NCBI GenBank assembly: GCA_018666805.1
Contig: JABIXB010000009.1
Coordinates: 1 to 32,844, forward strand
Source of the DNA: Rhodospirillaceae bacterium
GTDB taxonomy: Bacteria; Pseudomonadota; Alphaproteobacteria; UBA828
Reading direction: 5' to 3'
Length of the DNA: 32,844 bases
Below are positions 17,327-25,464 of the stretch, piece after piece. The translations under genes and the position numbers were made by a program. Position 1 is the stretch's first letter. Every line of letters begins with the position of its first letter. The notes under the pieces are model-generated. The model saw only the letters and a list, made by a program, of their open reading frames with translations, was not told where the DNA came from and made no database searches.

Positions 17327-18754
17327 TCAGCTGCGCCCGTAGCGGTCCTCAATGCGGACGATATCGTCTTCGCCGAGATAATCGCCGCTTTGCACCTCGA
17401 CCACATGGAGCGGCTCGCTGCCCGGATTTTCGAGCCGGTGGTGCACGCCGGTGGCGATGAAGGTCGATTGATTGGCATTGAGCTCGAGCGTCTCCGCATC
17501 GCGCGTGACCCGGGCGCGACCCGCCACCACCACCCAATGCTCGGCGCGTTTGTTATGATATTGCAGCGAAATACCGGCGCCGGGATTGACTGTGAGCAGC
17601 TTGACCTGAAAGCCTGGCCCGTGACGGAGACCCTCGAACGCGCCCCACGGCCGCACCACGCGGGTGTGTGACACGGCCTCGCCGCGGTCTTGTGCTGATA
17701 GAATAGCAACCACATCCTTGACCGCCTCGGCCTTATCCTTGGGCGCGATCAGGATGGCATCCTTGGTTGCCACCACGGCGATATCCTCAAGGCCAAGTGC
17801 GGCGATCAGCGGACCGTCGCTGCGGATATAGGATGATTTGCAGTCGAGCGCGATGACGTCGCCTTCGATTAAATTATCGCCGTCACCGCGCGCCGCCACT
17901 TGCCACAGTGCGCGCCACGAGCCGACATCGCTCCAGCCGACATTGATCGGCATCACCGCCGCCTGCTCGCAATCCTCCATCACCGCATAATCGATCGAAT
18001 CGCCGGTCATGGCGGCGAACGGGGCCTCGTCGAGGCGGAGGAAATCCTGCTCGGCGCTCGCCCGGCCGAGCGCGGCGCGGCAGGCGCTTACCATGTCCGG
18101 CTGCAGCCGCTCCAATTCGCTGAGATAGTGCGCGGCGGAAAACAGAAACATGCCACTGTTCCAGAGATATCCGCCCGCCGCCAAATATTCCTGCGCCCGC
18201 GCCGCGTCGGGCTTTTCGACGAAGCGGGTGACCTTGTGGCAAGGCCCGCCGGCAATGGCATCGCCTTCAAGAATATAACCATAGCCGGTTTCCGGCGCGT
18301 CCGGCGTGATGCCGAAGGTGACGAGCGAGCCGTCGGCCGCAAGCGCCGCCGCTTGGTGAATGGCGGCGGCGAGGCCGCCGGGGTCGGTGATGACATGATC
18401 GGCCGGCGAGATCAGCATCAGCGCATCGCTGTCCTGCGCCGTCAGCATCAGTGCGGCGATTGCCGCCGCCGGCGCGGTATTGCGCCCGACCGGCTCGAGC
18501 ACGATGCGCGCCGGTTCGATATCGATTTGGCGCATCTGCTCGGCCAGGATAAAGCGGTGCGCTTCATTGCAAAGAAAGAGCGGCGCCGCGAAACCCGGGC
18601 CGGAGAACCGCTTGGCCGTATCCTGCACCATGGTGTTGTCGCCGATCAGGCGCAGCAATTGCTTGGGATATTCGGCACGCGACAACGGCCAAAGCCGTGT
18701 GCCGGAACCGCCGCACAGAATCACCGGGTGAATGTTAGCCACTTTTGCTGCCAT
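17327..18754 (-). CDS. manC: Mannose-1-phosphate guanylyltransferase / mannose-6-phosphate isomerase
   Basis: Bifunctional type II PMI/GMP enzyme (475 residues) that supplies GDP-mannose for polysaccharides. The nucleotidyltransferase signature GGSGTRLWPLSRAEYPKQLL is near residues 14-33, with VEKPD as the second active-site motif. The C-terminal cupin (from about 350) has the metal-binding pattern QYHNKRAEHW of the isomerase half. The ATG at 18754 overlaps the stop of the preceding membrane-protein gene as TGATG, so the GTG one codon earlier is less likely. It is the last gene of the leftward four-gene unit and ties that unit to surface polysaccharide synthesis. Length is normal for the family. 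Confidence 0.93.
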   Translation of the reverse strand: MAAKVANIHPVILCGGSGTRLWPLSRAEYPKQLLRLIGDNTMVQDTAKRFSGPGFAAPLFLCNEAHRFILAEQMRQIDIEPARIVLEPVGRNTAPAAAIAALMLTAQDSDALMLISPADHVITDPGGLAAAIHQAAALAADGSLVTFGITPDAPETGYGYILEGDAIAGGPCHKVTRFVEKPDAARAQEYLAAGGYLWNSGMFLFSAAHYLSELERLQPDMVSACRAALGRASAEQDFLRLDEAPFAAMTGDSIDYAVMEDCEQAAVMPINVGWSDVGSWRALWQVAARGDGDNLIEGDVIALDCKSSYIRSDGPLIAALGLEDIAVVATKDAILIAPKDKAEAVKDVVAILSAQDRGEAVSHTRVVRPWGAFEGLRHGPGFQVKLLTVNPGAGISLQYHNKRAEHWVVVAGRARVTRDAETLELNANQSTFIATGVHHRLENPGSEPLHVVEVQSGDYLGEDDIVRIEDRYGRS

Positions 18755-19215
18755 CACATGCCGCCCACTTCGGATTGGATGCTGTCCCAGACGCCGAGCG
18801 AAAAGCCGGGCGCGACATTCAGGCCAAAGGCCGATTTGAGCACGTAGAGGGCGCCGAAGACGAAACTCACCAGCAACAGCAGGACCAGCGTTAGGAACAG
18901 AAAGTTGCCGACCGTGGCAAACGGATGGGAATGGCGCTCGGCGCGGTTGCGGCTGCGTGGCCGTTTGTCGATGCCGGTGAGAAAGACGAAATAATAGGTC
19001 CGTGCCAAAACCGGTAAGGTAAAGCGCAGATCAATGGCGTGGCGGCCCCAGGTCTTAACGCCGTAGGCGCGGATGATGACGCGGAGCTGCTCATCGCTGA
19101 AGCTCTCGGCAATATTGGCCGGCATGGATTCGGCAAATTTGCGGACAAAGTGATGATCCGCCTTGGACGGCGTGGTGCCGGGCGGGGCGGTAGTGGGTTT
19201 CGTATCCAAGCTCAA
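18754..19215 (-). CDS. Small single-pass membrane protein, function unknown
   Basis: A 153-residue protein I cannot assign. The first ~20 residues are Pro/Thr-rich, then a soluble region contains PANIAESFSDEQLRVIIRAYG and WGRHAIDLRFTLPVLARTYYFVFLTG (about 56-81). A basic patch RPRSRNRAER precedes one strong membrane segment at about 102-126, and a ~27-residue tail follows. By the positive-inside rule the N-terminal part is cytoplasmic. The start is TTG at 19215, overlapping the upstream stop as TTGA, with GGAAG nearby; its own stop overlaps manC as TGATG. This double overlap implies tightly coupled translation with the nucleotidyltransferase and manC, so it probably serves the same pathway. 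Confidence 0.75.
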   Translation of the reverse strand: MSLDTKPTTAPPGTTPSKADHHFVRKFAESMPANIAESFSDEQLRVIIRAYGVKTWGRHAIDLRFTLPVLARTYYFVFLTGIDKRPRSRNRAERHSHPFATVGNFLFLTLVLLLLVSFVFGALYVLKSAFGLNVAPGFSLGVWDSIQSEVGGM

Positions 19216-20321
19216 GCTTCCGCTTTTTCTATCGGCAGGCCGGGTAGATCATGCGTGCGCCGGATCACCAGGCCGGCCAGCCGTTCGCCGTTACGCAGCA
19301 CCAAGTGTAGGGGCGAATCATAGAGGCGCATTTCAAGCCTCAGTTTAAGGCCGTCCGGCAGGCGCGGCAACGCCAACGAGCGCATGTTGGCGGCGATGGT
19401 TTGCACAAGAGTGTGACTCGGGGCGCCGAGGCTGCGCCCGGCGAACAGCCCCTCGGCGCCCGCAATGCCGAATTCGGCCAAGAGGTCGCGGTAAAAAATG
19501 GTGCGCCGGACGCTGCGCCCGCGCCGCGCCATCGCCTCGACCAAGGACCAGTCAGGCGGCTGCCGCGCGAGCAAAAAAGCCGCATCGAACAACGCCTTGA
19601 GGCCGCGCGGCTCGTAAAAATCCCGGAACGCATGGAGCGCTAGAATGAGGAAGCTGTGCTCGGCACTGGGCACGCTGAGCGTGCCGTTCTCGGTATCGAC
19701 GCGCCGGGCGCTGGCGAACAGCTCTGGTGTCGGCACGCCACGGCTGGCCGGATAGTCGATTACCAGGCGGTGGAAATCGACGTAGAAATCGCCGCTTTCG
19801 CGCGGTGTCACCGGCGCGAAACTGGCTCTTGTCAGCGCGCCCCACGGGCGGTCCGATGCGGGGTCGACCACGCTGACATAATCCTCGGCTTTCAAATGGG
19901 CGCAAAGCGCGGGCAGGTCGGATTGCCGTACCAGGATATCGGCATCGGGCAGGAGGCGAAGATAGGGCGCGTCATAATATGCATAGGCGGTGGCGAGCCC
20001 CTTGATGGCGAGACAGGGAATCTGCTTGTCTTCGAGCGCCGCCACCAGCTCGAGCATGCCGCGTCGCGCGTGGCGCGACGCAACGGCGCTGATTTGCGCG
20101 CGGCGCAATAGTTCATCGCGCCCGCCGGAGCCGTACGTCGCCTTATCCTGGCCGAGCGCATCAAGGCAGGCCAAGGCGAGCGGTGCGCCGATCAGTTGTG
20201 TGGCAAGGGCGGCGCGTTCGGGTGTCGAAAATAATTCGCCAATAAATGTTTGCAGGAAAGCGCCGGGCAGGCCGGTCAGCGCATCGGAGCCAAGCGCATT
20301 GCGCGCGTCCCCATCAGACAC
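19212..20321 (-). CDS. Uncharacterised nucleotidyltransferase (NTP_transf_5-like)
   Basis: About 369 residues with the nucleotidyltransferase-fold pattern of the PF14907-type family. The core is LAIKGLATAYAYYD followed by LRLLPDADILV, giving a conserved Lys (~107), Arg (~122) and a probable metal-binding Asp-x-Asp (~126/128). Later FYVDFHRLV matches the third acidic position of the fold. The reaction is unknown; relatives often occur with PqqD-like and HprK-like genes, as here. GTG at 20321 is preferred because AGGG precedes it and it lies 8 bases after the upstream stop; TTG at 20351 would overlap the proteinase gene by 22 bases. Its stop overlaps the next gene as TTGA. Confidence 0.8.
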   Translation of the reverse strand: MSDGDARNALGSDALTGLPGAFLQTFIGELFSTPERAALATQLIGAPLALACLDALGQDKATYGSGGRDELLRRAQISAVASRHARRGMLELVAALEDKQIPCLAIKGLATAYAYYDAPYLRLLPDADILVRQSDLPALCAHLKAEDYVSVVDPASDRPWGALTRASFAPVTPRESGDFYVDFHRLVIDYPASRGVPTPELFASARRVDTENGTLSVPSAEHSFLILALHAFRDFYEPRGLKALFDAAFLLARQPPDWSLVEAMARRGRSVRRTIFYRDLLAEFGIAGAEGLFAGRSLGAPSHTLVQTIAANMRSLALPRLPDGLKLRLEMRLYDSPLHLVLRNGERLAGLVIRRTHDLPGLPIEKAEA

Positions 20322-20329
20322 GATTCGCC

Positions 20330-21043
20330 CTATCCCCGATGCAGCCACCAAGATTTCTCGTTGAGCGAAAAGAACGGCTTATAGTGGTGGATCTTCTTGC
20401 TCGGCAGAATCTGTTTGATCTGATTGTCGAGAATGTAGGGCTTGTTTTTGATATAGACCGCGAGGATGCCGTGCGCGACGCCGAGATTTTCGTCCTGCAC
20501 GACGACGATGCGCATCTTATCGAGAGGAAAGCCAATCGCGCGCAGCGACATATATTTGGCGATGGCGTAATCCTCGCAATCGCCATTTTGCGATTTAAAC
20601 TGGCTCGGCGTCGCCCAGTAATCATCGACGCCCCAATTGCGAATGTCGGTGATGTATTTCACGCCATTCAGATAATTGTTGATCGCCTTGACCTTCTTGA
20701 CGGTTTTCTTGCCTTCGAGGGAATTGAGAAAGGCTTGCCATTCGGCCAAGTGGCAGGTGTTGAAGGTGGCGCTGGTGCAATCGCCTTCGCCAAGCGCGCC
20801 GGCCTTGAAATAGCGCTTCAACATGCCGGTCCATTTGGGGAACGGTTTGAGGTTTTTGTTGCGAATTTCCTTGGTGCCAAAGAGCTTGCCGGCCTTGCTG
20901 GCGGCCTCGACATCGCTCATCGCGCCCGAGACGGCAACCACCACCGTCGCCGCGATCAGCACCGCCAAAAAGCGGCCGGCCAAAAGTTTGATACCCGGAA
21001 TGTTCACAAGCATCCTTAGAACGTCCGTTAAATAGGCGGACAT
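20330..21043 (-). CDS. Transglutaminase-like cysteine proteinase (BTLCP, LapG-like)
   Basis: A 237-residue protein of the bacterial transglutaminase-like cysteine proteinase family (PF06035), which includes the periplasmic protease LapG that cuts surface adhesins. The triad is Cys156 in NGDCEDYAIAKY, His191 in GVAHGILAV and Asp206 in YILDNQ. A hydrophobic signal region lies at about 20-42. The ATG at 21043 overlaps TATAAT (TATAATG), so if that is the -10 box the real start is downstream: ATG at 21013 or GTG at 21007, the latter with AAGGA in front. It heads the leftward unit and is divergent from the sensor gene. No LapA-like adhesin is in the window, so the target is unknown. Confidence 0.85.
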   Translation of the reverse strand: MSAYLTDVLRMLVNIPGIKLLAGRFLAVLIAATVVVAVSGAMSDVEAASKAGKLFGTKEIRNKNLKPFPKWTGMLKRYFKAGALGEGDCTSATFNTCHLAEWQAFLNSLEGKKTVKKVKAINNYLNGVKYITDIRNWGVDDYWATPSQFKSQNGDCEDYAIAKYMSLRAIGFPLDKMRIVVVQDENLGVAHGILAVYIKNKPYILDNQIKQILPSKKIHHYKPFFSLNEKSWWLHRG

Positions 21044-21173
21044 TATAGCGCGATGCGTGCCTATATTACAGGTGGCGAAGTCAATTGTTGGAGAGCAATA
21101 TTACTTTCCGTAAGCTATAGTTCTTAACCATAATGCGTGCAAAGCGCAGATATCAGCTTGCCGAGGGTAGGAC

Positions 21174-21452
21174 ATGTCAGAAATCGATCTGTTTGAAAGC
21201 AAAACCGAGAACCGCCGGCTGGCGGCGAATGTGCGCCTTTTGGCGGGCGTTGTGGTGCTCGGGATCGCCATTGCGGTTGGCGTGATATTCGTCTTCCGCT
21301 TTGCCGATGCGCAATATGAGCGCGATTTGCGCGACTGGCAGGTGCGTCTCGGCATCGTCGCGGAAAGCCGCCTGGAGGCGGTCAATGAATGGCTGGAAAC
21401 ACAATATGCCGGCCTGCAGGGCCTGGCTGACAACACCGCGCTTAAGCTCTAA
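21174..21452 (+). pseudogene. 5' fragment of a membrane sensor gene (TM1), cut by an in-frame stop
   Basis: The first 92 codons of a sensor. They encode a short cytoplasmic start, one membrane segment (about residues 20-43) and the beginning of a periplasmic domain ending GLADNTALKL. A TAA at 21450-21452 then stops the frame, and the very next codon, ATG, continues in the same frame with the rest of the Cache-like domain. A single base change would restore one 718-codon gene. GAGGGTAGG precedes the ATG at 21174. Whether this is a real nonsense mutation, a sequencing error, or a stop-start pair allowing reinitiation cannot be told from the sequence. Confidence 0.7.
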
Positions 21453-23330
21453 ATGACCGAACTTAGCCTCGCCGAAGGCGATATTGAGGATGTGACGGAC
21501 GAGCCGGCGCAGCGCACTTACTTGCGCAATCTTCTCGTCGCCACCGCTGATCGCACCGGGTTTATCGGCCCAGTGCTCGGCCCCGAGGTGAACGCCAATG
21601 TCGAGCGCATCGGCCTCGCCGGCCTGGCTTTGGCCGATGCCAATGGGCAAATCCTCGTCGCCACGCCGGAAATGCCGCCGGGCGATGAAAAACTGCGCGC
21701 TTTGTTGCGCGAGACGCCGCAGGGCGAGCGCGGCATGCGCGATATTTATGCCGGCGCCGCTGGCCATCCCAGCATCGCCTTTATTGCGCCGATCTTCATG
21801 CTGCAAAGAGAGGGCGATCCGGCGGCGCAGATCGGCCATGTGATCGGCATCAAGCTGGTCGAGGAAGAGCTTTATGACCGCCTCATTCAGCCCGGCACGA
21901 CCGAGGCAAGCGCCGAGGCGCTGCTCGTGCGCGAGACCCCCTCGACGGTCGAATATCTCTCGCCGCAGGCCGATGGCACGGCGCCGTTGAAGCGCAGCCT
22001 GGCGCTCGATACCACCGACCTCGCCTCGGCCTATGCGATCGAAAAGCCGGGCGGCTTCGGCCTCAAGCAGGATTACCGCGGCGACCGCGAAGTGCTGATT
22101 ACCTCGCGCGCCGTTTCGCTGGCGCCGTGGACGCTGCTTTACAAGATCGACCGCGATGAGGCGATGGCGGAATCGGATTCCAGGCGCGACGCCATCATCA
22201 TCACTTTCATCCTGGTGATTGCCGTCGTCGGCACGGCGCTGTTGGCCGTTTGGTACATGGCTTCCTCGGCGCGCGCCACTGATATGGTGGCCAATCTGAA
22301 AGATCTCGCGCTGCGTTTTGAGAGGCAGCAGAATTTCCTCCGTCTCGTTACCGACAGCCAGCCCAACGAGATCGCCATTATCGATGAAAGCTCGACCTAC
22401 CGCTTTGGCAACAAGAAGGTGGCGGACCATGCCGGCATCCAGACCCATGAAGTGCGCGGCAAGACCCTGGCGGCGATGGTCGGCCCGGTGCGGGCTAAAG
22501 TCGTTGAGAAGCTTAACCGCGAAGCCATGGCGGAGGGGGAAACGATCACCGATGTCCACCGCGAGGTGGACCCCGAGGACATAGACACTTTCCATGTCAT
22601 CCAGTCGGAGCATATCCCGTTAAGCGAAACGCTCGGCATGCCGCCTGGCGTTCTTCTGGTCTCGGAGGATATCACCGAGGCAATAAGGGAACGCGAGAAG
22701 CGCGAGCGGACCATGCGCGAGCTGGTCAACACGCTGGTGACGGTGGTCGATCGGCGCGATCCTTACTCGGCCCATCATTCGACCCGCACGGCGGAAGTGG
22801 CGCGCGCCATCGCCATCGATATGGACCTTGAGGAAAATCTGGTCGAGACGGCCGAAATTGCCGCCTCGCTGATGAATTTGGGCAAGATTCTGGTGCCGCA
22901 GGAATTGCTCACCGCCGATCGCAAATTGACCACCGAAGAGCGCATGCTGATTCGCAATTCCACCCTGACCAGCGCCGATCTGCTCGAAGGCATCGATTTT
23001 GGCGGGCCGGTGGCGGAGACCCTCGGCCAGATGCTGGAATTCGTCGATGGCTCGGGCGTGCCCAACGGTCTTGCCGGCGACGATATTCTCAAATCAGCGC
23101 AAATCTGCGCCGTCGCCAATACCTTTGTCGGCCTGATCAGCCCGCGCTCTTACCGCGAAGGCATGGATTTCATCAAGGCGGTCGATATTTTACAGGGCGA
23201 TGTCGATCATCAATTCTCGCGCGGTGTGGTCGCAGCCCTGGTCAGCCATCTTGAGAATAAGGGCGGCAAGGCCGAGGGGGAGCATTTCCGTGTGCTTGAC
23301 GAGGCGGCGGATACGGATCGCGACGCCTAG
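21453..23330 (+). CDS. Cache-PAS-HD-GYP-like sensor protein, 3' part, degenerate active site
   Basis: 625 residues read from the ATG directly after the in-frame stop. Order: rest of a periplasmic Cache-like domain (1-235), membrane segment (about 247-269), PAS-like domain (about 295-410) and HD-GYP-like domain (about 421-600). The HD-GYP fold is recognisable from LVTVVDRRDPYSAHHSTRTAEVARA, LGKILVP, EERMLIR and DGSGVPNGL. Key residues are lost: the HD pair is Met474-Asn475, the HHE before DGSG is MLEF, and GYP is GVP. It is therefore unlikely to hydrolyse c-di-GMP and may be a binding or scaffold protein. Without the 5' fragment it lacks its first membrane anchor. It lies upstream of the phosphatase and PqqD/HprK-like genes. 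Confidence 0.75.
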   Translation: MTELSLAEGDIEDVTDEPAQRTYLRNLLVATADRTGFIGPVLGPEVNANVERIGLAGLALADANGQILVATPEMPPGDEKLRALLRETPQGERGMRDIYAGAAGHPSIAFIAPIFMLQREGDPAAQIGHVIGIKLVEEELYDRLIQPGTTEASAEALLVRETPSTVEYLSPQADGTAPLKRSLALDTTDLASAYAIEKPGGFGLKQDYRGDREVLITSRAVSLAPWTLLYKIDRDEAMAESDSRRDAIIITFILVIAVVGTALLAVWYMASSARATDMVANLKDLALRFERQQNFLRLVTDSQPNEIAIIDESSTYRFGNKKVADHAGIQTHEVRGKTLAAMVGPVRAKVVEKLNREAMAEGETITDVHREVDPEDIDTFHVIQSEHIPLSETLGMPPGVLLVSEDITEAIREREKRERTMRELVNTLVTVVDRRDPYSAHHSTRTAEVARAIAIDMDLEENLVETAEIAASLMNLGKILVPQELLTADRKLTTEERMLIRNSTLTSADLLEGIDFGGPVAETLGQMLEFVDGSGVPNGLAGDDILKSAQICAVANTFVGLISPRSYREGMDFIKAVDILQGDVDHQFSRGVVAALVSHLENKGGKAEGEHFRVLDEAADTDRDA

Positions 23331-23372
23331 GTCCGGCTTGCACGGGCGCGCCGGTGCGCTAGATTTTAGGTG

Positions 23373-24140
23373 ATGTTTGGATTGTTCGAAAAGCGCCGCA
23401 AACGCGGCCGGGAAAACGCCGCCGCGCCGCGCGTGGCGGAGGATATGCGTGTCTATGCCATTGGCGACGTGCATGGCCGGCTCGATCTCCTGAAAAAGCT
23501 AAGCGGCAAAATTTCCGAGGATCGTGCTGCTAATCCGGCGGCGCGCTACAAGCTGATTTTCCTTGGCGATTATGTCGACCGTGGAAGTCAGAGCCGCGAA
23601 CTACTCGATCTTTTGTCAGAAGGCCCAATCGACGGTTTCGAGACGATTTATCTCTCCGGCAATCATGAGGAATTTCTGCTGCGTTTCCTCAGCGACACAT
23701 CTGATGCTTCGTCTTGGCTCTATTATGGTGGCGCCAATACCTTGATCAGCTACGGCATCTCGGCCTCGCCGCTGCAAAACGACCCCGAGCGCCTGATCGC
23801 CATTCAGCAAAAATTCCGCGATGTCCTGCCGGAGAGCCACTTGGCGTTTTTGCGCAACCTCGAGACCAGCCATGTCGAGGGCGATTATTTCTTCACCCAT
23901 GCCGGCGTCCGCCCCGGCGTCGCGCTCGACGATCAATCGCCCGATGACCTGTTGTGGATTCGCGATGAATTTCTCGCCTCGAAAGCCGATCACGGCCGTG
24001 TCATTGTGCACGGTCACTCTGTGCGCATGCGGCCCGAGCTTCTCGCCAACCGCATTGGTATCGATACCGGCGCCTATGATACCGGCGTTCTAACCTGCCT
24101 GGTGCTTCAGGGAGAGGGCCAGTGGCTACTGCAAACCTGA
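23373..24140 (+). CDS. PPP-family metallophosphatase (serine/threonine phosphatase type)
   Basis: A 255-residue phosphatase with all three metal-site motifs of the PPP family: GDVHGRLD (about 32-39), GDYVDRG (about 66-72) and GNHEEF (about 96-101), plus HAGV and VHGHS further on. Such enzymes use two metal ions to remove phosphate from Ser/Thr, sometimes from diadenosine polyphosphates (ApaH-like) or other substrates. GTG directly precedes the chosen ATG. It sits 42 bp after the sensor gene and just before the glycosyltransferase-PqqD and HprK-like genes, so it is a candidate to reverse the phosphorylation made by that kinase-like protein. This pairing is inference from position. Confidence 0.88.
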   Translation: MFGLFEKRRKRGRENAAAPRVAEDMRVYAIGDVHGRLDLLKKLSGKISEDRAANPAARYKLIFLGDYVDRGSQSRELLDLLSEGPIDGFETIYLSGNHEEFLLRFLSDTSDASSWLYYGGANTLISYGISASPLQNDPERLIAIQQKFRDVLPESHLAFLRNLETSHVEGDYFFTHAGVRPGVALDDQSPDDLLWIRDEFLASKADHGRVIVHGHSVRMRPELLANRIGIDTGAYDTGVLTCLVLQGEGQWLLQT

Positions 24141-24156
24141 TTCCTGTTCCGGCGCC

Positions 24157-25455
24157 GTGACCGCGACCGGCGACACCCCGCTCGTTTGTATCTTGAGCGA
24201 CAGCGATGGGCCGCGCTTGGCCGCCGCCATTCAATCGGCGCAAAGTTTTGACCTCACGGTGCTGGTTGGCGCTTGCGCCAATAAGCCGGGCGGCGTCGCG
24301 GCCGTCGATATCGATTGGCAGGATGATTTTGCCGCCGCGCGCAATCAGCTTGCTGATATCGCACTCGAACAATATGCCGATCATCCCTATCTGCTGTGGC
24401 TCGACAGCGACGAAGAATTGATCTCCTGGCCGGCGCATGATTGGGGCGCGGAAACGGCGCCCTGGTTTTCGCTGCAAATTGAAGACACCGAGGCGCTTAC
24501 GCCGCGCCCGACCACCCGCCTGCAACGCAATAATGGTTCGCTGCGCTGGCATCATGCCATTCACGAAATGCTCTATTCCGTCACGCCGCCACAAGCCCCA
24601 ACCGCCGAACCTCTGGGTGGTGCGCTGCTGCGCCATCATGGCTATGCCGACGATCAGACGATTGCCGCCAAACTCAGGCGCAATCAGGCCATCGTTGCGG
24701 CGGAGCGCCGCTGCGGCTTTGACTATCTCTATCTCTGGGTCGAAGAGGCGCGCTTTGCCGAGGCTTTCGGCAAGGGCGCGACCATGGCTTGGACCAAGGT
24801 ATTCAACCACCCGGAAGCAGCGCCGCGCCATCCCGGTGCTATCGATCTTAGGGTCGAGGCGGCGGAATCTCTTTGCGCCTTCGGCAACACGGCGCCGGCG
24901 CTGCAATTGCTGGCGGAAAATCCACGGATCTTGGGTCTGCAATTGGCCGTCCTCGGCGCCGAGCAGCGGGAAAGTGGGGAGGTCGATGCGGCGCGGCTCG
25001 ATTTTCTCAGCCATTGCGCCCGCGCCGGCCCCGGCGATTGGCGCTATAGTTATCCGCGCGCCCTGTTGGGCGCCTCGCGCGAGGAAATTCTGGCGCTGGT
25101 CAAAGAAGTCGCGGATGAGAATGATCAGTCCGCCACAAGCGATAAGATCAAGCGAAGTGATGGGGAGCAAAAGATGACGGGCCGGTTCACGCAGAGCGAC
25201 GATTTCGACGCCGAAACTCTCGGCAACGATTTGGTTCTCATGAACAACAAGACGCGCGAGGTGCTGACCCTCAACCCGACGGCGCGCGCGGTCTGGGATC
25301 TGCTTGAGGGTGGGCTCAGCCGGGACGAGATCGGTGAAGCCTTTGGGCAAGCGTTTCCCGATATCGATAGCGTCATCCTTGGCAAAGACATCAACCGCAC
25401 CTTGGAGCATCTTCTCGCCAGCGGCCTGATTTCGCGCGACGGGGACGCGGCTTAA
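24157..25455 (+). CDS. Glycosyltransferase family 2-like protein fused to a PqqD-like domain
   Basis: 432 residues in two parts. Residues 1-339 resemble a GT-A glycosyltransferase: DDFAAARNQL (56-65), WLDSDEEL with the metal-binding Asp-x-Asp (83-85), and RWHHAIHEML, typical of GT2 proteins related to LPS or exopolysaccharide synthesis. Residues 340-432 are a PqqD-like fold: LVLMNNKTREVLTLNPTARAVWDLLEGGLS, a winged-helix domain that in RiPP pathways binds precursor peptides. GTG at 24157 begins the frame but has no good ribosome-binding site. A very strong one lies inside the gene before ATG 25174, so PqqD may also be made alone. Linker residues 318-339 are charged and low in complexity. Confidence 0.78.
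   Translation: MTATGDTPLVCILSDSDGPRLAAAIQSAQSFDLTVLVGACANKPGGVAAVDIDWQDDFAAARNQLADIALEQYADHPYLLWLDSDEELISWPAHDWGAETAPWFSLQIEDTEALTPRPTTRLQRNNGSLRWHHAIHEMLYSVTPPQAPTAEPLGGALLRHHGYADDQTIAAKLRRNQAIVAAERRCGFDYLYLWVEEARFAEAFGKGATMAWTKVFNHPEAAPRHPGAIDLRVEAAESLCAFGNTAPALQLLAENPRILGLQLAVLGAEQRESGEVDAARLDFLSHCARAGPGDWRYSYPRALLGASREEILALVKEVADENDQSATSDKIKRSDGEQKMTGRFTQSDDFDAETLGNDLVLMNNKTREVLTLNPTARAVWDLLEGGLSRDEIGEAFGQAFPDIDSVILGKDINRTLEHLLASGLISRDGDAA
25162..25176 (+). promoter_or_regulatory. Internal ribosome-binding site and start for a free PqqD-like protein
   Basis: GGGGAG (25162-25167) stands 6 bases before an in-frame ATG (25174-25176). Initiation there would give a 93-residue PqqD-like protein, close to the length of stand-alone PqqD family members. 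A TGA in another frame lies at 25158-25160, just where a separate upstream gene would be expected to end. Confidence 0.6.
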
Positions 25456-25464
25456 AAGCTGTTT

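Noticed and set aside
21053-21127. A 24-codon open frame in the divergent intergenic region that could be a precursor peptide for the PqqD-like protein.
   Set aside because: It has no ribosome-binding site, overlaps the likely promoter of the proteinase gene, and shows no leader-core pattern. I could not support it as a gene.
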